A stretch of 64,000 bases of DNA from Olleya marilimosa CAM030. Its GTDB lineage: Bacteria > Bacteroidota > Bacteroidia > Flavobacteriales > Flavobacteriaceae. This document shows positions 8,721 through 15,999 of this stretch, piece after piece. The stretch covers positions 248,001 to 312,000 of the forward strand of contig NZ_KI912443.1 of assembly GCF_000518485.1 (NCBI RefSeq), read 5' to 3'. Both the position numbers and the translations under genes were made by a program. Positions within the stretch are counted from its first letter, which is position 1; each line of letters opens with the position of its first letter. Below the pieces are notes generated by a model. It made no database searches, was not told the DNA's origin, and was given only the letters and a program-made list of their open reading frames with translations.

Positions 8721-10225
8721 TGGGAAAACGATTACGCCTTAACTACAAAATTATATTTTACTTTTTTGGTTTACTATTAGTCTTTAATGGTGGTTTTATT
8801 TTATTGTCAGCATTGGTAAGCTTAATTTATCAAGATGGTGTGACTTTACAATTGGTGTCTTCTGGCTTAGGAATTTTAATTTTTGGGCTTTTAGGGATGA
8901 TTAATCATCGAAACCATAATAAAGAAATGAATAAGCGTGAAGGTTACATTGTTGTAGCTTTTGGGTGGATTGTTATGTCCTTATCTGGTGCAATACCATA
9001 TTTAGCCACAGGAGCAATTCCTAATTTTACAAACGCTTTTTTTGAAACCATGTCTGGTTTTACAACCACAGGAGCATCCATTTTAAATGATATCGAAATT
9101 GTACCTAAAGGGGTTTTGTTTTGGAGGAGTTTAACCCATTGGATTGGAGGTATGGGTATTATTGTTTTAGCAGTTGCCATATTACCATTACTGGGAATTG
9201 GAGGTATGCAGTTATTTGCAGCTGAAGCACCTGGACCTAGTGCTGATAAATTACATCCTAGAATTACAGATACCGCAAAGCGTTTGTGGTTAATCTATTT
9301 TGGTTATACTGCTGCCGAAACTATTTTGCTTCAAGTAGCAGGAATGAGCTTTTTTGATGCCATAAACCACTCCATGTGTACGTTGTCTACTGGTGGTTTT
9401 TCTACTAAAAATGCAAGTGTAGCCTATTGGAATAATCAACCAATTATACAATATATTATTATCGCTTTTATGTTTTTAGCAGGTTCAAACTTTGTACTAA
9501 GTTACTTTGCTTTTAAAGGTAAAGTTCAAAAAGTAATACATGATGAAGAGTTTAAATTGTACTTTAAATTTGTTGCTATATTTACAGTAATTGCTGCGTT
9601 AATCATTTATTTTAGAGCAGATTTAACAGTGTCTTCAATAGATCATCCAATGGTTTGGGGTAAAGGCGAAAGTGCTTTTAGACACGCATTGTTCCAAGTA
9701 TTATCTGTAATTACTACTACAGGATTTGTCACAGCAGACTATACCTTGTGGACACCATTTTTGGTAGTATTTTTCTTTGGGCTAATGTTTTTAGGTGGCT
9801 CTGCAGGAAGTACAGCAGGAGGTGTAAAAGTTGTGCGTCATTTAGTATTAATTAAAAATGGATTTTTAGAGTTTAAACGTACACTGCATCCTAATGCTAT
9901 TTTACCAGTACGATATAATAAAAGAGCTATATCAGGAGATATTGTATTTAATATTCTAGGCTTTTTTATTTTATACATGATTGCTTTTATAATTGGTGCC
10001 TTAGGTTTTTCTATGATGGGTATAAATTTTGAATCCTCGATTGGGATTGCAGCTTCAAGCCTAGGAAACGTAGGTCCTGCTTTAGGTCAATTTGGACCAG
10101 TAAATAATTATGCAGCATTACCAGCTATTGGTAAATGGTGGTGTAGTTTTTTAATGTTAATTGGTCGTTTAGAGTTGTTTACTGTATTGATTTTATTGAC
10201 GCCTTTTTTCTGGAGAAATAGATAG
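8720..10225 (+). CDS. trkH: Trk system potassium channel subunit TrkH
   Basis: Integral inner-membrane potassium translocating subunit of 501 residues with four MPM (membrane-pore-membrane) repeats. The selectivity-filter segments can be read in order: SGFTTTGAS, TLSTGGFST, VITTTGFVTADY and SSLGNVGPALG. The charged gating loop follows FLGGSAGSTAGGVKV. The N-terminus carries two extra hydrophobic segments, as in many Bacteroidetes TrkH. Forms an operon with trkA. Confidence 0.97.
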   Translation: MGKRLRLNYKIIFYFFGLLLVFNGGFILLSALVSLIYQDGVTLQLVSSGLGILIFGLLGMINHRNHNKEMNKREGYIVVAFGWIVMSLSGAIPYLATGAIPNFTNAFFETMSGFTTTGASILNDIEIVPKGVLFWRSLTHWIGGMGIIVLAVAILPLLGIGGMQLFAAEAPGPSADKLHPRITDTAKRLWLIYFGYTAAETILLQVAGMSFFDAINHSMCTLSTGGFSTKNASVAYWNNQPIIQYIIIAFMFLAGSNFVLSYFAFKGKVQKVIHDEEFKLYFKFVAIFTVIAALIIYFRADLTVSSIDHPMVWGKGESAFRHALFQVLSVITTTGFVTADYTLWTPFLVVFFFGLMFLGGSAGSTAGGVKVVRHLVLIKNGFLEFKRTLHPNAILPVRYNKRAISGDIVFNILGFFILYMIAFIIGALGFSMMGINFESSIGIAASSLGNVGPALGQFGPVNNYAALPAIGKWWCSFLMLIGRLELFTVLILLTPFFWRNR

Positions 10226-10260
10226 TTTTCAAAATAGTATTGGTATTTTATTTGTTGTAC

Positions 10261-10286
10261 TGTAACATTTTAAAGTCTACTTCGTC
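10261..10286 (+). promoter_or_regulatory. candidate ECF sigma-factor promoter for the 82-residue protein
   Basis: TGTAAC (10261-10266), 16 nt, CGTC (10283-10286). This fits the general ECF sigma pattern (-35 with AAC, -10 with CGTC) and not the housekeeping TAnnTTTG pattern. The same arrangement, including the shared TTAAA(A)G in the spacer and TTTAT after CGTC, precedes the ECF sigma operon at 48206-48232. It places the start of transcription about 24 nt before the ATG at 10317. Confidence 0.55.
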
Positions 10287-10316
10287 TTTATTATATAACC
10301 AATACATCAATCAATC

Positions 10317-10565
10317 ATGTCACTATCAATCAACACACAGTCTTTACAAACGGACTCAGTAACTACATTAAATAATTATTCAGGAATCTTAAATTCAAAT
10401 TACAAGTCTATTGTAATAGGTAATTTTAAAAACATTTCGTCTAAATCTTTATTTAACCGTAAGCAACGTCTAAAAAGTTGGTCTTACAATCGAAGCTGTT
10501 GTACAGTTGCTACATCACTTAAAGTATTGTTGTTTTTAGTAATGATTATCATCGCTATTATTTAA
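10317..10565 (+). CDS. small hypothetical membrane protein (82 aa), possible ECF sigma target
   Basis: Not recognised. The first 60 residues are polar and rich in Ser and Asn (MSLSINTQSLQ...), followed by a basic stretch (FNRKQRLKSW) and a Cys pair, SCCTVATS. A single C-terminal hydrophobic helix, LKVLLFLVMIIIAII, runs to the end, so it is probably a C-tail-anchored inner-membrane protein. Support for a real gene comes from its surroundings: an ECF-like promoter 31 bp upstream and a strong terminator 50 bp downstream frame it as an independent transcription unit. Confidence 0.6.
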   Translation: MSLSINTQSLQTDSVTTLNNYSGILNSNYKSIVIGNFKNISSKSLFNRKQRLKSWSYNRSCCTVATSLKVLLFLVMIIIAII

Positions 10566-10615
10566 GTTCCATTAGTCTATTGTTATTTTCTCTAATCAGG
10601 AATGTAACATTTTAC

Positions 10616-10651
10616 AAAAAGCTGCTACATATATGTAAAGCAGCTTTTTTT
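10616..10651 (+). terminator. rho-independent terminator
   Basis: The 10-bp stem AAAAGCTGCT / AGCAGCTTTT around a 12-nt loop is followed by TTTTTTT. It ends the transcript of the small membrane protein gene. Confidence 0.85.
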
Positions 10652-10748
10652 GTATAATAATCTTGATGGTACTTTGATTTTTTAAAGATTTGCTTAAAAG
10701 ATTGTGATGTTTAATTTCTGAAAACATTCAGGTTAAAATTTATAATTT

Positions 10749-11015
10749 ATGGGTGGAGAAGGATCAATGATGGCAGCAAACCAATCATTAAAAAGTAATA
10801 GAAATATGTTAGCAAAACGTAAAGAGAAGTCTTTTAGTTTTGTTAGTAATTCAACAGAAAAAACAGAATACAACTTACCTAAAGCATCAGAAAAGGATAT
10901 TGCGTTTTTGCGAAATAAATTTAAGAGAGAGCACAAATTGAGGCGTACCAAACAAATTATATTACTTATTATATCTTTGGTAGCTATGATTTTTTTGCTA
11001 ATTTATTTGGTGTAA
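10749..11015 (+). CDS. small MGGEGSM-type membrane protein (88 aa)
   Basis: Function unknown. It begins MGGEGSMMAANQSLKSNRNM, an N-terminal motif (MGGEGSM...SLKxNR) that I recognise from small conserved proteins of Bacteroidetes. A basic region follows (AKRKEKS), then an amphipathic segment (EKDIAFLRNKFKREHKLRRTKQ) and a C-terminal transmembrane helix (IILLIISLVAMIFLLIYLV). The high N-terminal conservation suggests a binding motif rather than a signal. No clear promoter or SD was found; start chosen by the motif. Confidence 0.75.
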   Translation: MGGEGSMMAANQSLKSNRNMLAKRKEKSFSFVSNSTEKTEYNLPKASEKDIAFLRNKFKREHKLRRTKQIILLIISLVAMIFLLIYLV

Positions 11016-11193
11016 ATAGAGTTCTATCTTTTTAAATTTAGTCTCTAGTCTGAAAAAAGTCTTAATTGTAAAATTAATCCCATTATTGAAAACTTAATGT
11101 TTGTGTTAGTGTTTTACGTATTGGCAACAGTATTATTGTTGTAAAAAAATTTTATGGATACCAATCTGTAACAGATTATAATTAGTTATATTT

Positions 11194-11229
11194 AAAAAAA
11201 AAAAGCTTCACATGTGTGAAGCTTTTTTT
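11194..11229. terminator. bidirectional terminator between the small-protein gene and aminotransferase
   Basis: AAAAGCTTCACA / TGTGAAGCTTTT is a perfect palindrome, flanked by an A run on the left and a T run on the right, so it can stop transcripts from both sides. The rest of the gap 11016-11193 holds only a short AATCTG/CAGATT hairpin near 11164-11178. Confidence 0.85.
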
Positions 11230-11253
11230 AATTATTTATATATAAAGGGTTAA

Positions 11254-12444
11254 TTAGCTAACCGCTTCTTTAATACGCTTTATAGCTTCAGTGATTTCTT
11301 TTTGTGAAGCTGCATAACTTAATCTAATGCAATTAGGATTTCCAAAAGCTTCTCCAGTAACTGTTGCTACTAATGCTTCTTCTAATAAATATAAAGAAAA
11401 ATCTGTTGCGTTATGTATTGTTTTTCCTCTTAATGTTTTTCCGAAAAAATAAGAAATATCTGGAAACACATAAAAAGCGCCTTCTGGTGTATTTGTATTA
11501 AAACCTTCGATGTTACTAAGTAAATCTAAAACTAAATCACGACGTACTTTAAACTCGTCAATCATAAATTTTACAACACTTGGGTCGGCATTTAAAGCTG
11601 TGATTACTGCTTGTTGTGCAATACAATTTGCTCCACTAGTCACTTGACCTTGCATTTTGTTACACGCACGTGCAATCCAATCTGGAGCACCAATGTAACC
11701 AATACGCCATCCAGTCATTGCAAATGCTTTAGATACTCCGTTTACAGTAATGGTATTGTTAAACATACCATCAACAGAAGCCATACTTGCATGAGATTTT
11801 CCGGTGTAATTAATATGTTCGTAAATTTCATCAGAAACAACGTAAATATTTGGATGTTTTTTTAAAACTTCAGCTAAAGCTTCTAATTCTGTTTGACTAT
11901 ATAATGATCCGCTTGGGTTACAAGGACTACTAAACCATAACATTTTAGTTTTTGGTGTAATGGCAGCTTCTAATTGTGCAGCAGTCATTTTAAAATCCGT
12001 ATCAATACTTGTTTGTACTTCTACAGGAACACCTTCACTTAACTTAACAATATCAGAATAACTTACCCAATAAGGACATGGTAAAATAACCTCATCTCCT
12101 TTGTTTAACATTACTGCTGCAATGTTTGCTAAACTTTGTTTAGCACCTGTAGATACTACAATTTGTGGTAAGGTGTAAGTTAAGTTGTTATCACGCTTAA
12201 ATTTAGTAATAACCGCTTCTTTTAACTCAACATAACCATCTACTGGTGAATAAGAATTGTAGTTGTCATTTATAGCTTGGATAGCAGCATCTTTAATAAA
12301 GTCTGGTGTATTAAAGTCTGGCTCGCCTAAGCTTAATCCTATAATGTCTTTTCCTTCAGCTTTAAGTTCTCTAGTTTTTGCTGCCATAGCTAAAGTGGCA
12401 GAAGTGGACATGTTTAAAATACGATCAGAAAGTGGTTGGCTCAT
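11254..12444 (-). CDS. class I pyridoxal-phosphate aminotransferase (aspartate aminotransferase type)
   Basis: A 396-residue fold-type I aminotransferase, most like the 1-gamma/bacterial aspartate aminotransferases that interconvert aspartate and oxaloacetate with 2-oxoglutarate. Visible landmarks: SLGEPDFNTP, the substrate-loop YSPVDGYVELKEA, SSPCNPSGSLYS, SDEIYEHINY, and the Schiff-base lysine in NGVSKAFAMTGWRIGYIG. Arg in CIRLSYAAS would bind the carboxylate. It follows the desaturase by 30 bp on the same strand, probably co-transcribed. Substrate choice among Asp, Tyr and prephenate cannot be settled by eye. Confidence 0.9.
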   Translation of the reverse strand: MSQPLSDRILNMSTSATLAMAAKTRELKAEGKDIIGLSLGEPDFNTPDFIKDAAIQAINDNYNSYSPVDGYVELKEAVITKFKRDNNLTYTLPQIVVSTGAKQSLANIAAVMLNKGDEVILPCPYWVSYSDIVKLSEGVPVEVQTSIDTDFKMTAAQLEAAITPKTKMLWFSSPCNPSGSLYSQTELEALAEVLKKHPNIYVVSDEIYEHINYTGKSHASMASVDGMFNNTITVNGVSKAFAMTGWRIGYIGAPDWIARACNKMQGQVTSGANCIAQQAVITALNADPSVVKFMIDEFKVRRDLVLDLLSNIEGFNTNTPEGAFYVFPDISYFFGKTLRGKTIHNATDFSLYLLEEALVATVTGEAFGNPNCIRLSYAASQKEITEAIKRIKEAVS

Positions 12445-12474
12445 GTGTGTGTTGTTATATTGTGCAAAAATTAA

Positions 12475-13569
12475 TTATGCCATGTTAGGGTTTTGACCTA
12501 ACATTTTTAGTTGTTGGTAGTGTTCTCCAATAGCTTTCCAAATAGAGTTATATTCATTGTATGGTAAGCTAAATTCATGTGCAGTTTCTTTGACTATTTT
12601 TGCTATGTTTTTGTAGTGTACATGGCTAATATGTGCAAATAAATGGTGCTCTACTTGTCTGTTTAATCCACCTGTATAAAACTCTACTAACCAATTTTTA
12701 GGTGAAAAGTTAGAGGTTGTAAATAACTGGTGAATAGCCCAAGTGTTTTTCATGTTACCATTTTCATCTGGTAAAGGCATCTCTGTATTTGGCATAACGT
12801 GTGCTAATTGAAACACAACACTTAAAATAATTCCTGCAGTGTAATGCATGATTAAAAAGCCAATTAAAACTTGCCACCAAGCATATCCTAATGATAAAGG
12901 TAAAACCACCCAGATGGTATAATATAAAATTTTACCAATAATTAATTTAGTCCATTGTGTTGCTGGTTTAGGAAAATCACCATAAGATAATTTTCTTTTT
13001 AAGTACACATAAGTTTGTTTGAAATCTGTTGTAATTGCCCAATTTACAGTTAATAAACCATAAAGTAAAAAGGCATAATATTTTTGATATTGGTGTATTT
13101 TTAACCACTTAGAGTGCTTAGAAAAACGTATGATTCTTCCAGCGTCAATATCCTCGTCATGTCCTTCAATGTTAGTGTATGTATGGTGTAAAACATTATG
13201 TTGTACTTTCCAATTGTAATCATTACCAGCTAAAATATGGATACTACTTCCCATTAAACGATTAACCCATTTTTTGCTAGAAAAGGACCCATGATTAGCA
13301 TCGTGCATCACATTCATTCCAACACCAGCCATTCCAACACCTATGACCATTACTGATATAATCTGTAGCCAAGTTGGTAAATCTACGGTTAAGATAAGTA
13401 CTAATGGACCTAGTAATAAGGTAAACATTACTATGGCTTTAATGTATAATTTCCAATTTCCTGTTTTTTTAATATTGTTTTCTTTAAAATAATTGTTGAC
13501 ACGTTTATTAAGTGTTTTAAAAAATTTTGCAGAGTCTGTTCGAGAGAACGTTACTGTTTGTTTTGTCAT
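12475..13569 (-). CDS. membrane fatty acid desaturase (acyl-lipid/acyl-CoA type)
   Basis: Introduces a double bond into a fatty acyl chain using a di-iron centre; likely tunes membrane fluidity. 364 residues with the three histidine boxes of the membrane desaturases: HDANHGS (residue 89 on), HNVLHH (124 on) and NRQVEHHLFAHISH near residue 310. The third box, with Gln before VEHH, is typical of front-end or linoleoyl-CoA-type desaturases. There is no fused cytochrome b5 domain. Four or more hydrophobic helices lie between the boxes. A TATCTTTG match at 13631-13624 on the minus strand is a possible -7 element. Divergent from rsmG. Confidence 0.92.
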   Translation of the reverse strand: MTKQTVTFSRTDSAKFFKTLNKRVNNYFKENNIKKTGNWKLYIKAIVMFTLLLGPLVLILTVDLPTWLQIISVMVIGVGMAGVGMNVMHDANHGSFSSKKWVNRLMGSSIHILAGNDYNWKVQHNVLHHTYTNIEGHDEDIDAGRIIRFSKHSKWLKIHQYQKYYAFLLYGLLTVNWAITTDFKQTYVYLKRKLSYGDFPKPATQWTKLIIGKILYYTIWVVLPLSLGYAWWQVLIGFLIMHYTAGIILSVVFQLAHVMPNTEMPLPDENGNMKNTWAIHQLFTTSNFSPKNWLVEFYTGGLNRQVEHHLFAHISHVHYKNIAKIVKETAHEFSLPYNEYNSIWKAIGEHYQQLKMLGQNPNMA

Positions 13570-13703
13570 TGTAATTGTATTCTTTTTACTATAACGGAAA
13601 AATCCGTCAAATAATATTTCTTACAAAGATAATTAATTAAGCAAAACAGATACTCCCTTTTTAGTGTTAAAATGCATATTTTTGTCGAAAATTATAAACG
13701 TTT

Positions 13704-14336
13704 ATGGAGCTGATTTTAAAGTATTTTCCTGATTTAACCCCTTTACAAATAGAACAATTTACTAAGCTTGAAGCATTTTATCAAGATTGGAATTTAAAAA
13801 TTAATGTTGTGTCTAGAAAGGATATTGACGAGTTGTATTTGCGTCATGTACTACACTCTTTAGCAATTGCTAAAATCATTAATTTTAAAGAAGGAAGCTC
13901 AATGATGGATGTAGGCACAGGAGGAGGTTTTCCTGGTATTCCTTTAGCTATTTTATTTCCTGAATGCGAATTTCATTTAGTGGATAGTATTAATAAAAAA
14001 CTAAACGTAGTTAGAGAGGTTGTTGCTGGTTTAGAGTTGCAAAACGTTAAAGTAACACATAGTCGTGTAGAAGAAATTAAAGAAACTTACGACTTTATTA
14101 TCAGTCGTGCTGTTGCAGCAATGCCAACGTTTGTGCATTGGATTAAAGGAAAAGTTTCAAAAACACAGCAAAACCAACTTAAAAATGGAATAATTTATCT
14201 TAAAGGTGGTGATTTAACGGAAGAGCTTCAGGATTATAAAACCACTACAATTTATAATATATCTGATTATTTTGAAGAAGACTTTTTTGACACTAAAAAA
14301 ATTGTGCATTTGCCAATAAAATGGAAAGCTAACTAA
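13704..14336 (+). CDS. rsmG: 16S rRNA (guanine527-N7)-methyltransferase
   Basis: Methylates G527 of 16S rRNA with SAM. The 210 residues have the family's NVVSRKDIDELYLRHVLHSL helix, the SAM site MDVGTGGGFPGIPLAILFP, and FIISRAVAAMPTFVHW. TATTTTTG at 13677-13684 lies 20 bp before the ATG and may be its -7 box. It is not next to mnmG, as it is in proteobacteria, but this is normal outside that group. Confidence 0.96.
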   Translation: MELILKYFPDLTPLQIEQFTKLEAFYQDWNLKINVVSRKDIDELYLRHVLHSLAIAKIINFKEGSSMMDVGTGGGFPGIPLAILFPECEFHLVDSINKKLNVVREVVAGLELQNVKVTHSRVEEIKETYDFIISRAVAAMPTFVHWIKGKVSKTQQNQLKNGIIYLKGGDLTEELQDYKTTTIYNISDYFEEDFFDTKKIVHLPIKWKAN

Positions 14337-14341
14337 TAAAT

Positions 14342-14377
14342 AAAAAAGCCTCTCAAATGTTTTGAGAGGCTTTTTTT
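14342..14377. terminator. bidirectional terminator between rsmG and metK
   Basis: AAAAGCCTCTCAAA / TTTTGAGAGGCTTTT stem with A run before and T run after; serves the convergent genes rsmG and metK. Confidence 0.88.
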
Positions 14378-14395
14378 ATATAAATAAGTTGGATG

Positions 14396-15652
14396 TTATA
14401 ATCCAAACTCAGCTTTTACTTTGTCTACGTAGTCTAATTTTTCCCAAGTAAATAATTCAACATTCATAGTAATGTCTCCTCCATTTGGTCTAGAAAATGT
14501 TTTGGTTACGGTTTCGTTTAGTCTTCCCATATGTCCATAAGCAGCTGTTTCGCTATACATTGGATTACGTAATTTTAAACGGTCCTCAATAGCAGATGGA
14601 CGCATATCAAATATCTTAGATATTTTTTGTGCAATTTCTCCATCTGTCATGTTAAATGGACAAGTTCCGTATGTGTCTACAAAAATTCCCATTGGCTCAA
14701 CAACACCAATTGCGTATGATACTTGTACTAAAATTTCATCAGCAACACCAGCAGCTACTAAATTTTTAGCGATATGTCTAGTAGCGTAAGCAGCACTTCT
14801 ATCAACTTTACTTGGATCTTTTCCAGAAAAAGCACCACCACCATGGGCTCCTTTTCCTCCATAAGTGTCAACAATAATCTTACGACCTGTTAATCCAGTA
14901 TCACCATGAGGTCCACCAATAACAAATTTTCCTGTTGGATTAATGTGGTATTTAATGTCGTCATTAAATAATGCTTGTGTCGCTTCTGGTAATTTAGCTA
15001 CCACTCTAGGTATTAATACCTCGACAATGTCTTTTCTAATTTTAGATAACATCACCTCGTCGTTAGCATCAAAATCGTCATGCTGAGTTGATACTACAAT
15101 TGCATCAATACGTTGTGGTACATTATCATCACTATACTCAATAGTAACTTGACTTTTAGAGTCAGGTCTTAAATAAGTAATGTCTTTGCTTTCGCGACGT
15201 AACTCTGCTAATTCTATTAAAATTTTATGAGATAAATCTAAAGCTAAAGGCATGTAGTTTTCTGTTTCACGTGTTGCGTAACCAAACATCATACCTTGGT
15301 CCCCAGCACCTTGCTCTTCTTTGCTAGCTCTGTCAACACCACGATTTATATCGTCTGATTGCTCATGTATTGCACTAAATACACCACAAGAATTACCATC
15401 AAACATATACTCACTTTTAGTATATCCAATCTTATTAATAGTATCTCTAGCTATTTGTTGTACGTCTAAATACGTGTTTGATTTAACTTCTCCAGCTAAA
15501 ACAACCTGTCCTGTTGTTACTAAAGTTTCGCAAGCAACTTTACTGTCTTTATCAAATGCCAAAAAGTTATCTATTAAAGCATCACTAATTTGATCTGCTA
15601 CTTTGTCTGGGTGTCCTTCAGACACACTCTCTGATGTAAATAAATACGCCAT
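14396..15652 (-). CDS. metK: S-adenosylmethionine synthetase
   Basis: Makes SAM from methionine and ATP. The 418 residues show [19 protein letters not shown] at the N-terminus, the ATP-binding [12 protein letters not shown] and the P-loop-like [19 protein letters not shown], all standard for MetK. The gene lies behind a SAM-II-type riboswitch and its own promoter, giving product feedback on its own expression, and it is the end point of the methionine pathway encoded at 19-26.7 kb. Confidence 0.98.
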   Translation of the reverse strand: MAYLFTSESVSEGHPDKVADQISDALIDNFLAFDKDSKVACETLVTTGQVVLAGEVKSNTYLDVQQIARDTINKIGYTKSEYMFDGNSCGVFSAIHEQSDDINRGVDRASKEEQGAGDQGMMFGYATRETENYMPLALDLSHKILIELAELRRESKDITYLRPDSKSQVTIEYSDDNVPQRIDAIVVSTQHDDFDANDEVMLSKIRKDIVEVLIPRVVAKLPEATQALFNDDIKYHINPTGKFVIGGPHGDTGLTGRKIIVDTYGGKGAHGGGAFSGKDPSKVDRSAAYATRHIAKNLVAAGVADEILVQVSYAIGVVEPMGIFVDTYGTCPFNMTDGEIAQKISKIFDMRPSAIEDRLKLRNPMYSETAAYGHMGRLNETVTKTFSRPNGGDITMNVELFTWEKLDYVDKVKAEFGL

Positions 15653-15678
15653 ATTTGTTTTTTAAAATGTATATAATA

Positions 15679-15758
15679 GATTTGACGAAAGCGTCTAAGG
15701 AAGTTTACACTGCCTTTAGCATTTTTTAATGAGGTTGCAATCAGTCAAATCCGTCCTC
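15679..15758 (-). promoter_or_regulatory. SAM-II-type riboswitch in the metK leader
   Basis: On the minus strand the leader contains GATTTGACTGATTGCA, a CCTCATTAAAAAATGCTAAAGG segment split by the P1 strand CCTC, and the SAM-II hallmark GCTAAAGG at 15720-15713. This follows the order of the SAM-II (metA-motif) aptamer: GAUUU..., UUGCA, A-rich linker, GCUAAA. P1 here is a short GAGG (15758-15755)/CCTC pair with extra bases on the 5' side, so it is slightly degenerate. The aptamer's GATTTGAC can pair perfectly with GTCAAATC (15686-15679) near the start codon, a candidate switch helix. Assigned from recalled consensus; a covariance-model search would settle it. Confidence 0.75.
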
Positions 15759-15773
15759 TAATTTATTGAGCAG

Positions 15774-15805
15774 CAAAAGTAAGAAAATAAAGTAGTTTTT
15801 ATCAA
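15774..15805 (-). promoter_or_regulatory. metK promoter, Bacteroidetes type
   Basis: Minus-strand TTG (15805-15803), 21 nt, TACTTTTG (15781-15774). Predicted transcription start near 15769, about ten bases before the SAM-II aptamer, which fits the aptamer being at the very 5' end of the mRNA. Confidence 0.6.
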
Positions 15806-15999
15806 AACATACCGTTAAAAATAGTTAATTGATGTATTTAGCTATCAATATAACATTTTATAAAAATCAAAATTTAAACATTTAATTATGTAATTCTTAC
15901 AAAGGATAGGCTTTAGTTAATAATTCCTAAAAATTTCAATCATTTTATCAAAGTCAGCTATTGTTCATTAACTTTATAACTTATCTAAAAATAAAAATT
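15806..15999. other. intergenic region upstream of ppc without recognised elements
   Basis: Together with the metK leader this makes a 347-bp gap between metK and ppc. This part is AT-rich. I see no clear hairpin or full promoter match; the ppc promoter must lie here. An in-frame TTG at 15961 would extend ppc by 13 codons but is not the likely start. Confidence 0.5.

Noticed and set aside
11101-11190. AATCTG/CAGATT hairpin between the small-protein gene and aminotransferase as a regulatory element
   Set aside because: Only six base pairs in an AT-rich gap next to a strong terminator; no supporting context.
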